A DNA stretch of 64,000 nucleotides from Dysgonamonadaceae bacterium (GTDB lineage Bacteria; Bacteroidota; Bacteroidia; Bacteroidales; Dysgonomonadaceae), in the NCBI GenBank assembly GCA_031254645.1, contig JAIRUA010000007.1, positions 372,001-436,000 on the forward strand. The letters are read 5' to 3'. Positions within the stretch are counted from its first letter, which is position 1, and every line of letters starts with the position of its first letter. The notes under the pieces were generated by a model. That model was not told the DNA's origin. It was given only the letters and a program-made list of their open reading frames with translations, and ran no database searches. The translations under genes were made by a program, and so were the position numbers. This document shows positions 1 to 7,779 of this stretch, one piece after another.

Positions 1-1
1 G

Positions 2-1729
2 CAATTTGTCAAACAGGGAAATAATGAAGAATTATTATCCAAACTATTGGATATTATCCTCACAGGAAAAGGAGTACAAAAGCGAATTGTTATGGCAGAC
101 AATAAGCCGGAAGATGTCATTTATGCTCTTTCCAATGCATTGCCTTTTGAGAATATAGCCGACTTCACTTTTTCAACTTATTCGCTTTATCCCGAAGCAC
201 AGAATGTTATTCTGTCAGCAAGCCGTTATGAAGGTTCTGACTTCAACTTTGACGATATGAGTATGAAGTTTTCATATTATGTATTCAATAATACCAATGG
301 TAAATATGCAGAACTGGAAGACCAAAGCGAATTGTCAAAAAAAGTGATTAAATTGCTTGCTTCAGAACCTCAAAGAATAAATGAACTATATGAATATTCG
401 TCTCACTTTTCGGGAGAAAAAGATATTAAATCTTTGGGGTTAATTGCTTCCATATTCAGCAAAGATGATTTTGCGGCAAAATGGAAACAAATTTTACCTT
501 TTGTAGCCGCTAAAGCAAAACCTGAATATGTTGAAAAATTTCTCGCTGAATACAAAGAGCAGATTAATCAGCTAATAAATACGTTTCAAAGCGAGAATGA
601 CATTTCGGTGTTTTTTGAAAACTTACTGAAATTGATTCACAGACTGCCAAATAGTTTCGTATGGTTTGATAATCTTTTTTCTTGGTATTTATCAATAATA
701 ATAAAGCATTTTGAATCTTCCACTGAATCGTTGATTGAACTCAACAAACACATTCTGAATATCTTCAAAGGTGCTGATAGGGAAGTTTTCATTAAGCATT
801 TCTTTTCACGCGATACTTTTTCATGTCTTACACAACAAGCTCATACCGAATTAGCCGTTTTTAATGTGTTCACTTTGATTATCAGCTCGACCAAGACACT
901 TTTAGGCACTTTCAACGATAATAAACTTTTTTCTTTCGAAGAAATAGTTAAAAACATAGATGAAGAGCCAATATCCCGAGAGTCATTTCAAGTGTTAATT
1001 GCAGAGGTATCGGATGAGGCAGATTTATTGTTATCGGCAATTTTTAGCATCAGAGAAGCCAATAGTCTTGTCAAACGACTTATCCGCGAACTTGCCGATG
1101 AAAAGAATGTTGTTTCTTTTCATAAAATTATCGCGAAAGGGATATTAGACAATCCAGCAATGGCTGATGAAATTCGTGAAGAAGCAATTTCTCAATTGGA
1201 AAAGAAAGCACTTACTCATACTCCAACTAATGAGGAATTAAGACTATATACACAGATTAAAAAATGGATAAACGACACCGAATATCCGGCAATTAGTTTG
1301 GTTCTGTCAGAAAAAAATGTTCCTGCCCTGATTGAGCAGATAAGTACTTTCAAAGATGCAAAAAAGATGTCGGTGTTCCTTGAATGGAAAAGCGGCGAAA
1401 TTTTCCCAAGTTTGAAACAACCGGAAGACTGGAAAAATTTCTATTCGCTTTCCAAACATATAGAACTTGATACCTTAAATATATGTGCAGAAAAGTATTT
1501 CAAGCAAGCAAAAGAAACCAAATCGTTGGTAGCTTTAATTACTTTCTCGCATACCAAGAATAATAGGCAGATGGACGATATGTTACGAAAAATTCTAACT
1601 ACAATGAATCGCTCTGCTTATAACGCATTGAAACGCGATATGGAACAATGCCCTAACAAAGTATGTGATTATTTCGCCTCTTTGGACAAAGGTAGTTTTT
1701 TTAAACGATTATTTAATTTAAAATTTTAA
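2..1729 (+). CDS. GTPase-associated protein, GAP1-like, 5'-partial
   Basis: The reading frame is open from the first bases of the window, so the TTG at 47 is not a real start and the N-terminus is missing. The visible 575 or so residues are mostly helical, with no catalytic motif, signal peptide or membrane segment that I recognise. Assignment rests on context: 4 bases downstream is a small two-helix membrane protein, then a P-loop GTPase with an N-terminal membrane hairpin and zinc ribbons. That trio matches the conflict operons in which a large GTPase-associated protein (GAP1) precedes a small membrane protein and a double-GTPase-type NTPase. The C-terminus ends in a basic stretch (KRLFNLKF). 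The GAP1 label is inferred; the tight operon is seen directly. Confidence 0.55.
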   Translation, partial: QFVKQGNNEELLSKLLDIILTGKGVQKRIVMADNKPEDVIYALSNALPFENIADFTFSTYSLYPEAQNVILSASRYEGSDFNFDDMSMKFSYYVFNNTNGKYAELEDQSELSKKVIKLLASEPQRINELYEYSSHFSGEKDIKSLGLIASIFSKDDFAAKWKQILPFVAAKAKPEYVEKFLAEYKEQINQLINTFQSENDISVFFENLLKLIHRLPNSFVWFDNLFSWYLSIIIKHFESSTESLIELNKHILNIFKGADREVFIKHFFSRDTFSCLTQQAHTELAVFNVFTLIISSTKTLLGTFNDNKLFSFEEIVKNIDEEPISRESFQVLIAEVSDEADLLLSAIFSIREANSLVKRLIRELADEKNVVSFHKIIAKGILDNPAMADEIREEAISQLEKKALTHTPTNEELRLYTQIKKWINDTEYPAISLVLSEKNVPALIEQISTFKDAKKMSVFLEWKSGEIFPSLKQPEDWKNFYSLSKHIELDTLNICAEKYFKQAKETKSLVALITFSHTKNNRQMDDMLRKILTTMNRSAYNALKRDMEQCPNKVCDYFASLDKGSFFKRLFNLKF

Positions 1730-1733
1730 CATT

Positions 1734-1931
1734 ATGAGTGATGATGGATTAGGTGGCTGCCTTGGTACTATTATAGGCTGGCTAATTATTTTGGGAGTGA
1801 TTATTCTATTGATCGTGTACGTCTTAGTTCCGTTTCTTGCTATAGTAGCAGCTATAGGCGGTGTTTGGGGTGGAGGAGTTTCCATTGGTAATTATGGAAA
1901 ATCATTTATTAGAAATACAATTAAAAAATAA
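1734..1931 (+). CDS. Small glycine-rich membrane protein of the GTPase operon
   Basis: The product is 65 residues, almost entirely hydrophobic. A first membrane helix spans about residues 10-35 (IIGWLIILGVIILLIVYVLV) and a second about 36-50 (AIVAAIGGVWGGG), followed by a basic tail (FIRNTIKK). It starts 4 bases after the preceding stop and ends 3 bases before the GTPase gene, so the three genes are probably one transcript. Small membrane proteins of this kind accompany GTPase conflict systems and are plausible pore-formers or membrane anchors, but the sequence alone does not show the role. Confidence 0.7.
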   Translation: MSDDGLGGCLGTIIGWLIILGVIILLIVYVLVPFLAIVAAIGGVWGGGVSIGNYGKSFIRNTIKK

Positions 1932-1934
1932 GTT

Positions 1935-4583
1935 ATGAAAGAACAACCTGCAAAAGTTAATTATTTTTTTAGTCAAGGATACACAGACCTTCGGAACACT
2001 ATACGTGATTCTTGGCGAACAAATATAGAATATGCTCGGGATAAATTTGACGAAGGCTCTTATGGTAATTGGGTACAAAAAGCTTTTTGGTGGGCTGCCG
2101 CTCTCTTTGTGGTCATTTTCGGAACTGTGTGGTTCTTGGCTCTTAGTTTGATTCACATAGTTATCTTGTTTATATTTTTCTTGATAGTCTATTTCTTGTT
2201 TACATTTACTTGGATATTAGATTATTTATATAGAGTAAAAGAAAAAATATTCGCCGCTTGCCCCAATCCTGGTTGCTACGAAAAAAGTAGCTTACCTATT
2301 TATCGTTGTGTGTGTGGCGCAGAACATACACAGCTTTGGCCAAGTAAATATGGAATATGGAAAAGGACTTGCCGATGTGGACGCAAAATTCCTTGTACAT
2401 TTTTCAATGGACGCAGTAGATTAATGGCTATATGTCCAAAATGCACAAAACCTATGAATACGGAAGAAGGTACGCCTTTGATTATTCCTATTGTTGGTCC
2501 TCCGGGCGCGGGTAAATCGACATATTTGCATTCCTTGATTGATAATTTGACTGATGAATTTACTAAGAAAGGATATGAAATTCGTTCAAATATCAGTCAA
2601 ACATTTATAGATGCTTCAAAACGACAACTCGCTACAGAAGGAAGAGTGAGCAAAACTGTCGAAAATGATACAAAAGCTGTTGATTTGATAATATCTAAAG
2701 GAACAACCAAATACGCCGTCTATTTTTATGATGTGGCAGGAGAAGCTTTCGCAGCATCCCAAAATATAGCACAACATAAATTTTATGATTATTTTTCGGC
2801 TATGATATTCCTTTTAGATCCTTTCGCTGTTGAAGAGATTAGAAATGAATATTATGAGCAATTTAATGATTATCTGAAAAAATTGCCTGCAGCGAATGTC
2901 CGTGCTTATGATAATGCACTGGGATTAAGTGAAGTATTCGTGAACTTGAAACTTAATTTGGCAGAGCATTATAATATTGCAGATAAGGCAAGAGTGAAAC
3001 AAAGTTTAGCCGTAATTATTCCAAAAACAGATATATTTACCGACACAGTTCTCACGACAGACAAAGAATGTCGCCACTTCCTTACTAAATTCGGACAAAC
3101 ATCTTTTATAAATGAGATTACTTGGAAATTCAAAAATGTACGCTTTTTTAATGCTATTTCTAAGGGGAAGAACTCCAAAAGAGTATTACAGCCTTTTGAA
3201 TGGATATTGAAAAGAGAAATGGCAAAAAAACGAATCAGACGTTTCTTTGGGAATCTGTTGATGCTGTTTTTTACTGCTATTGTTGTTGGCGGATTGGCAT
3301 TAGGTGGATTATTTGCTTATAACGCCGTCTCAGATTATTTTTCAAATCGTCCAAGTAAACCCAGAGTAGCCCAAACTCCAAATTTTGTCCCTGCTCCAGC
3401 CACAACTGCCACCGTAACCGCCGATGTACTGAACATACGCTCTCAACCTAACACAAGCGCCAATGTGGTAAAAACAGTAGAGAGAGGTAATGTGCTAACG
3501 GTAACAGGCTCAACCCAAAATGGCTGGGTACCTGTGGAACATAACGGCGCGAGGGGTTTTGTGAGTGCACAATATGTTACTATCAACAATAGTAGCGTAT
3601 CGACAGGCACATCTGCAAATCAAGCAACGGAAACAACGCCGCCACTAAGAACGGAAACAGGAACAACAATACCGGTATCCGGCGGAAATCTCAACAAAGC
3701 TTCCCTTTCGCTTTCCGTTAGCGATTCCGAAACACTTACCTTTACTGTATTACCTACCAATGCTACGAATAAAAATGTGATTTGGATAAGTAATAATCCA
3801 TCCGTTGCTACCGTTAATACTTCGGGACGTGTTACGGCAGTAGCAGCAGGTACAGCAAGTATCACCGCTCGCACAGCAGATGGCGGACATACGGCTACTT
3901 GTGTTGTAACGGTAAATGGTACAACTGTTACGCTGCCGCAGCCGCAACCGAGCACAAACCTAAACACCGATGAGGGAGTAGTAATAAACGGAGTGCGTTG
4001 GGCTACTCGCAATGTAGATAACCCTGGCACTTTTGCCGCCACTCCTGAAAGCGCGGGCAAATTCTATCAATGGAATAGAAAAACGGCTTGGGCTGCCACA
4101 GGCTCTGTTAGTGGTTGGGACAATTCTACCCCTTCGGGTACAAGTTGGGCACGTGATAACGACCCTTGTCCCACAGGTTGGCACGTACCTACCGAAGCTG
4201 AACTACGCTCACTTATGAACGCCGGTAATGGTTGGACAACTCAAAACGGTGTAGGGGGGCGTAGATTCGGCAGTGGTAATAATACGATTTTCTTACCTGC
4301 TGTTGGTTATCGAACTAGTTCTGGTAACCTCATCAACGCCGGACAGTACGGTAATTATTTGAGCTCTACCCTCAGGTATGAGTCCGATAACACGCGAGCA
4401 GTTACCTTGTACTTCTTTAGTGGTGGCACACATGTGGATTTGTGTGACCGCAGAGACGGACGTTCTGTTCGCTGTGTAGCAGATGGAATAGAGGCATCGG
4501 CAAATCAAATAGGAACAACAGCGACGGTAACTACTAATTCCGTACCGAACAACCGGGTACAATTTCGGGTGCAACATCTGTGA
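1935..4583 (+). CDS. Membrane-anchored double-GTPase-type P-loop NTPase fused to SH3b, BIG2 and FISUMP domains
   Basis: The protein has 882 residues in a clear order. A membrane hairpin lies at about 51-97. Zinc-ribbon cysteines follow at about 109-170, with CVC, CRC and CPKC motifs. A P-loop GTPase-like domain has Walker A GPPGAGKST at about 188-196 and a hydrophobic strand ending YDVAGE as the likely switch/Walker B. A third membrane helix is at about 438-460. An SH3b domain (about 492-552) contains LNIRSQP and GWVPVE. A BIG2 Ig-like domain (585-663) contains NPSVATVNTSGRVTAV. A FISUMP domain (679-852) contains VRWATRNV, CPTGWHVPT and RCVAD. Such N-terminal architecture is known from NTPase conflict systems. 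The secreted-type tail past the third helix implies that the C-terminal half is outside the cytoplasm. The reading frame breaks near 4553 (see the next entry). Confidence 0.8.
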   Translation: MKEQPAKVNYFFSQGYTDLRNTIRDSWRTNIEYARDKFDEGSYGNWVQKAFWWAAALFVVIFGTVWFLALSLIHIVILFIFFLIVYFLFTFTWILDYLYRVKEKIFAACPNPGCYEKSSLPIYRCVCGAEHTQLWPSKYGIWKRTCRCGRKIPCTFFNGRSRLMAICPKCTKPMNTEEGTPLIIPIVGPPGAGKSTYLHSLIDNLTDEFTKKGYEIRSNISQTFIDASKRQLATEGRVSKTVENDTKAVDLIISKGTTKYAVYFYDVAGEAFAASQNIAQHKFYDYFSAMIFLLDPFAVEEIRNEYYEQFNDYLKKLPAANVRAYDNALGLSEVFVNLKLNLAEHYNIADKARVKQSLAVIIPKTDIFTDTVLTTDKECRHFLTKFGQTSFINEITWKFKNVRFFNAISKGKNSKRVLQPFEWILKREMAKKRIRRFFGNLLMLFFTAIVVGGLALGGLFAYNAVSDYFSNRPSKPRVAQTPNFVPAPATTATVTADVLNIRSQPNTSANVVKTVERGNVLTVTGSTQNGWVPVEHNGARGFVSAQYVTINNSSVSTGTSANQATETTPPLRTETGTTIPVSGGNLNKASLSLSVSDSETLTFTVLPTNATNKNVIWISNNPSVATVNTSGRVTAVAAGTASITARTADGGHTATCVVTVNGTTVTLPQPQPSTNLNTDEGVVINGVRWATRNVDNPGTFAATPESAGKFYQWNRKTAWAATGSVSGWDNSTPSGTSWARDNDPCPTGWHVPTEAELRSLMNAGNGWTTQNGVGGRRFGSGNNTIFLPAVGYRTSSGNLINAGQYGNYLSSTLRYESDNTRAVTLYFFSGGTHVDLCDRRDGRSVRCVADGIEASANQIGTTATVTTNSVPNNRVQFRVQHL

Positions 4584-4707
4584 GTGCCAGAGGCGGTGCA
4601 CAGACTTACTACATATCCGCTGTACCAGGTGCCACAAGTTATACTTGGACTTTCCCGAGTGGTTGGGTAACAGCACACCACGTACCTTATCGGTAACGGT
4701 GAGATAA
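4553..4707 (+). pseudogene. Frameshifted remnant of a PKD/Ig-like C-terminal extension
   Basis: After the frame break the +2 frame encodes PGTISGATSVSA, then YYISAVPGATSYTWTFPSGW, a pattern typical of PKD-like repeats in Bacteroidota surface proteins. A second shift is needed near 4665 to continue as STPRTLSVTV before the stop at 4705. The upstream gene instead runs out in an unrelated 10-residue tail. This indicates that the 882-residue GTPase once had another extracellular module that has decayed by at least two indels, unless the shifts are sequencing errors. Confidence 0.55.
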
Positions 4708-4839
4708 ATCCAAAATCCGCTGTGTGTCAAAGTAAAGTTGTCTGAACCTTGGTTTTTAATCTTGGTTATCTTGAAAAAATTATGCTTAAAGGCAACCAAC
4801 AAAACTATTCGCAAGGAATAAAAACGTGAAATCATTTTA

Positions 4840-5163
4840 ATGAATAAAAAAATCTTAAGCCTTGAATTCTTCGCAGAAAGATTCGGGCTTGTTGCAGAAC
4901 AGTTATCCTACGGGATTGGTAAAATGGGTAAAGAGGTTTTCCCGGTTATCCTTGTAGAAGGAAGTTCTGTTTTCATACACATCGAAGAAGATGTATTTTA
5001 CCCACGCAAACTACCCGACGTAACCTTTACGTTCACAGAATGCGATTTTTATGAAGAAGATGATGGGTATGTATTCTCTGTACCGCACTTAGAATCAATC
5101 AAACTGTCCAGAGAAAGCATAGAAAGATACTATGCCGGTAAATATTATTCGGAAAGTACATAG
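4840..5163 (+). CDS. Hypothetical protein, 107 residues
   Basis: I do not recognise this protein. It begins with ATG at 4840 and has no signal peptide or membrane segment. It is acidic and aromatic-rich, with a central stretch VFIHIEEDVFYPRKLPDVTF that suggests beta structure. It lies 130 bases past the decayed tail of the GTPase gene, in the same direction, and is followed by a good intrinsic terminator at 5266. It may be the last gene of the GTPase operon or an independent small cargo gene. Confidence 0.55.
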   Translation: MNKKILSLEFFAERFGLVAEQLSYGIGKMGKEVFPVILVEGSSVFIHIEEDVFYPRKLPDVTFTFTECDFYEEDDGYVFSVPHLESIKLSRESIERYYAGKYYSEST

Positions 5164-5265
5164 GGTAAAAACATTGAGCCAACAAGAATAGGAATTACAT
5201 CGGAATAACAAACAAATTTTAAAACGGATAGAGTGAATTGGTAGATTTTTCGTTTATTCGTCATT

Positions 5266-5305
5266 AATACCGCAATACGCTTTGAGTGTGTTGCGGTATT
5301 TTTGG
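5266..5305 (+). terminator. Intrinsic terminator after the GTPase operon
   Basis: A perfect 10-bp stem AATACCGCAA / TTGCGGTATT (5266-5275 and 5291-5300) with a 15-base loop is followed by a T run. It lies about 100 bases beyond the stop of the 107-residue gene. The rest of 5164-5529 shows no gene that I can support. Confidence 0.75.
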
Positions 5306-5529
5306 TTTCATAGATACAATTAATGTTTTTTAGAAAAAGTAGGCGAAAAACACTTCGATTTTCTATCAATTAAAAAGGAGTCAATTTGCAAAACCTATAA
5401 CTCATTGATAATGAGATTTATTTTTGAGTGTGCAAATCTGTCCTTTCAAATTCAGTATCTTTTCTCTACTTTCGCGGGCGAGGCGGGCGACTTCGGATTT
5501 TGAAAATTTAATTTTTAAAATCCCGAATT

Positions 5530-5718
5530 ATGAAAAGGAAAAAACGAAGTCGCAATAAGTCGGCAAAGAGAGAAATGATTTCTCGAAAAAATGTACACAG
5601 TCAAATAATAAACGTAGTTATTGTTGTATCAGAAAACAGTAAAAAACAAACGAACAATATAACAAATTGGAAAGCTTGGTTTATTCAAATATTGCTTGGT
5701 ACAGTTCTAAAAAAATAG
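5530..5718 (+). CDS. Possible small basic protein
   Basis: This 62-codon frame starts with ATG and gives a very basic N-terminus (MKRKKRSRNKSAKR), a hydrophobic segment IINVVIVV and a basic C-terminus. No family is recognised. There is a weak -7-like TACTTTCG about 60 bases upstream. It is short, AT-rich and isolated, so it may be spurious. It is retained because the start is well placed and the next region is the element-end repeat. Confidence 0.3.
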   Translation: MKRKKRSRNKSAKREMISRKNVHSQIINVVIVVSENSKKQTNNITNWKAWFIQILLGTVLKK

Positions 5719-5763
5719 TTGATTGGCTTTGGCAATTTTTGTTCTAATTGTTGCTTAGCAAAA

Positions 5764-5970
5764 TCTTCTTTTCATCTTGCTCACAAAGGTATATTTCAAG
5801 AAAAAAACGTCAAGCCCAAGCCCTTCGGGTTTCCTCAAAATTTCTTCCTTTCCTGTGGAAAGAGTAAATTTTGGGAAAGGCTTGCCTAATTTTTTCTTTC
5901 AATAGAATGGGTGTTTACAAGATATAAAAGGAAGAAAGTATTCAGGGGAAGTGCAGTGTATAGGTTGAAC
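5764..5970. repeat. Element-end repeat, first half (copy A1), with a long hairpin
   Basis: This is about 200 bases repeated with divergence at 54778-54979. Conserved flanks include CTTGCTCACAAAGGTATATT on the left and GTGTTTACAAGAT on the right. Between them lies a nested hairpin: outer stem CAAGCC/GGCTTG (5811-5816, 5879-5884), a middle stem ending CAAAATTT/AAATTTTG (5836-5843, 5866-5873), and an inner stem CTTTCC/GGAAAG. The other copy has different bases but the same pairings. A T-rich run follows the outer stem, so it could terminate the plus-strand cargo operon. The minus strand carries a -7-like TACCTTTG at 5784-5791. Confidence 0.75.
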
Positions 5971-6037
5971 TTTATGGAAGTTTTTTCTTGTTTTTGTCGT
6001 AAAAGACAAGAAAAAACTGTGCTTGTTCAAAAAAAAT

Positions 6038-6078
6038 CAGGTTTTCTCGGGAGAAAACCTGAAAAAGTTATATCTTTG
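6038..6078 (+). promoter_or_regulatory. Promoter and inverted-repeat operator of the first abiE operon
   Basis: A perfect inverted repeat with 11-bp arms (CAGGTTTTCTC, 2-base spacer, complement; 6038-6061) sits where the -33 region would be. Ten bases downstream is the Bacteroidota -7 box TATCTTTG (6071-6078), and the abiEi start is at 6101. AbiEi antitoxins are known to repress their own operon by binding inverted repeats, so this is the natural operator candidate. Binding itself is inferred. Confidence 0.7.
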
Positions 6079-6100
6079 CAGTCAGAAAAATAAAGTTTGA

Positions 6101-6820
6101 ATGACTGATATAGTTAGAAATACGATAAATAAATTTGCAACAGGGCTTGTCTTTACCGCTGATGATTTTCCATTGCCGAAAGACAAACAAAATACTGTTG
6201 CCAAAATTTTAAATAATATGGTAGCGGCAGGGCAAATTAGGCGTTTGTGCAAGGGTCGTTTCTATAAACCACAAATGAGTAAATTTGGGGAACTCCCACC
6301 CGATACTTTTCAGACAGTAAAAGATTTGCTTGAAAAAAACAGCAAAACGATAGGATATTTAACCGGCTATTCCATTTTCAATAAATTCGGATTGACAACG
6401 CAAGTTCCTGTAATGTTGCAAATTGCCACGCGAAAAGAAAAGAAACCCGTCATTCGTGGAAACTATCGAATAAATTTTATTATTCAACAGAATACGATTA
6501 CAAAAGAAAACGTTCCGATATTACAACTATTAGATTGTTTGCGTTTTTTTAAAAGTATCCCCGATGCGATGCCCGATGACATTTGTCGCCGTTTGTTAGT
6601 TTTGTTTAAACAACTTGCGCAAGAGCAAATCAATACGGTTAAACGATTGGCGATAAAGTACCCTCCTTCGACGATTGCTCTTTTGGGCGCAATTCTCGAA
6701 ACCAACAACGAGAACGAAGATACGAGTACACTTTACAAAGCGTTAAATCATCAATCGTCATATAAATTGCATATCTCAAATTCTATTTTGTCTAATCCAA
6801 AAAAATGGCATATCAAATGA
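6101..6820 (+). CDS. abiEi: AbiEi-family antitoxin (type IV toxin-antitoxin), copy 1
   Basis: The product is 239 residues. An N-terminal winged-helix region (about 1-65) ends in the pattern GQIRRLCKGRFYKP, which is typical of AbiEi/DUF6088 proteins. The middle region contains KTIGYLTGYSIFNKFGLTTQ, the conserved family core. The protein is expected to neutralise the AbiEii nucleotidyltransferase without direct toxin contact and to autorepress transcription. The gene overlaps the toxin start by 16 bases. ATG 6101 is chosen because it follows the -7 box by 23 bases. The operon continues directly into the STAND ATPase, so here AbiE is coupled to a larger locus. Confidence 0.88.
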   Translation: MTDIVRNTINKFATGLVFTADDFPLPKDKQNTVAKILNNMVAAGQIRRLCKGRFYKPQMSKFGELPPDTFQTVKDLLEKNSKTIGYLTGYSIFNKFGLTTQVPVMLQIATRKEKKPVIRGNYRINFIIQQNTITKENVPILQLLDCLRFFKSIPDAMPDDICRRLLVLFKQLAQEQINTVKRLAIKYPPSTIALLGAILETNNENEDTSTLYKALNHQSSYKLHISNSILSNPKKWHIK

Positions 6821-7779
6821 ACTTGCATACAAATACAACCGATTTTATTGCGCTTATCACGTTCACGGCAAGGCATTTCAATATCACTCCTGCCTTTGTA
6901 GAAAAAGATTATTGGATTACATTGGCACTTCTGCGTTTGGCGCATTCTAAAAATGCAGAAAGCGCGGTATTCAAAGGTGGTACTTCGCTCTCAAAGGGTT
7001 ATCGCATAATCAACCGCTTTTCGGAAGATATTGATATTGCCATTATTAACGAGAATTTGAGTGGCAATGCTATGAAAACCAAAATCCGCAACATCGAAAA
7101 AGAAATCACGACAGAAATGACGGAAATTGTTGAAGACGGCATAACAAGCAAAGGTTCAATGTTTCGCAAGTCTGTTTTTGAATATCCTACGATATTGTCG
7201 GGGCGCGTGGATACTATTATTCCGAATCGAATCATTGTTGAAATCAATTCGTTTGCAAATCCACATCCATATATTAAACAAGAAATTACTTCGTTTATTA
7301 CGGAGTATCTCACAGAAAATAACCAAACGGAAGCCATTGAAGAATATGGTTTACAGCCGTTTTTGCTGAATGTATTGGATAAAAGACAAACGATGATTGA
7401 GAAATTGGTGTCGCTATTTCGTTTTTCGTTTGACGAAAATCCGCGTATCGCTCTTGTTGCAAAAATCCGCCATTTTTACGATTTGTACTATTTGACAAAA
7501 GAAGAAGAATGTGCTGCCTATATTCAAACACCTACTTTCAAAAAGGATTTCATTGAACTTTTGGAACACGATAGAAAGTCTTTTGATACTCCTAAAAATT
7601 GGCGTGAAAAAGATTTGACGCAGTCGCCACTTATTACAGATTTTCCTGCATTGTGGAATTATTTGAAAGATGTTTATAGGTTGGAATTAACGCCGTTGGC
7701 GTTTTCGGAGATTCCTGATGAGAGGGTGGTAAAAGAGATGTTTGAGAGAATCGTAGAGAATGTAAAGATAAAGCATTAA
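6805..7779 (+). CDS. abiEii: AbiEii-family nucleotidyltransferase toxin, copy 1
   Basis: The 324-residue protein has the nucleotidyltransferase signature FKGGTSLSKGYRIINRFSED followed by IDIAI (about residues 51-76). This gives the GGT/S motif and the DxD metal ligands. EKDYWIT upstream is also typical of the family. AbiEii-type toxins are NTP transferases, and related enzymes modify tRNA 3' ends. The start overlaps the antitoxin gene by 16 bases, and the next gene begins at the base after its stop codon. Length is normal and no key residue is missing. Confidence 0.9.
   Translation: MAYQMNLHTNTTDFIALITFTARHFNITPAFVEKDYWITLALLRLAHSKNAESAVFKGGTSLSKGYRIINRFSEDIDIAIINENLSGNAMKTKIRNIEKEITTEMTEIVEDGITSKGSMFRKSVFEYPTILSGRVDTIIPNRIIVEINSFANPHPYIKQEITSFITEYLTENNQTEAIEEYGLQPFLLNVLDKRQTMIEKLVSLFRFSFDENPRIALVAKIRHFYDLYYLTKEEECAAYIQTPTFKKDFIELLEHDRKSFDTPKNWREKDLTQSPLITDFPALWNYLKDVYRLELTPLAFSEIPDERVVKEMFERIVENVKIKH

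Noticed and set aside
3620-4060. 146-codon minus-strand frame inside the GTPase gene
   Set aside because: It runs antisense to the BIG2 and SH3b domains; no start context or family pattern.
5911-6093. 60-codon frame before abiEi copy 1
   Set aside because: It spans the repeat end, the operator and the -7 box, and its protein has no recognisable features.
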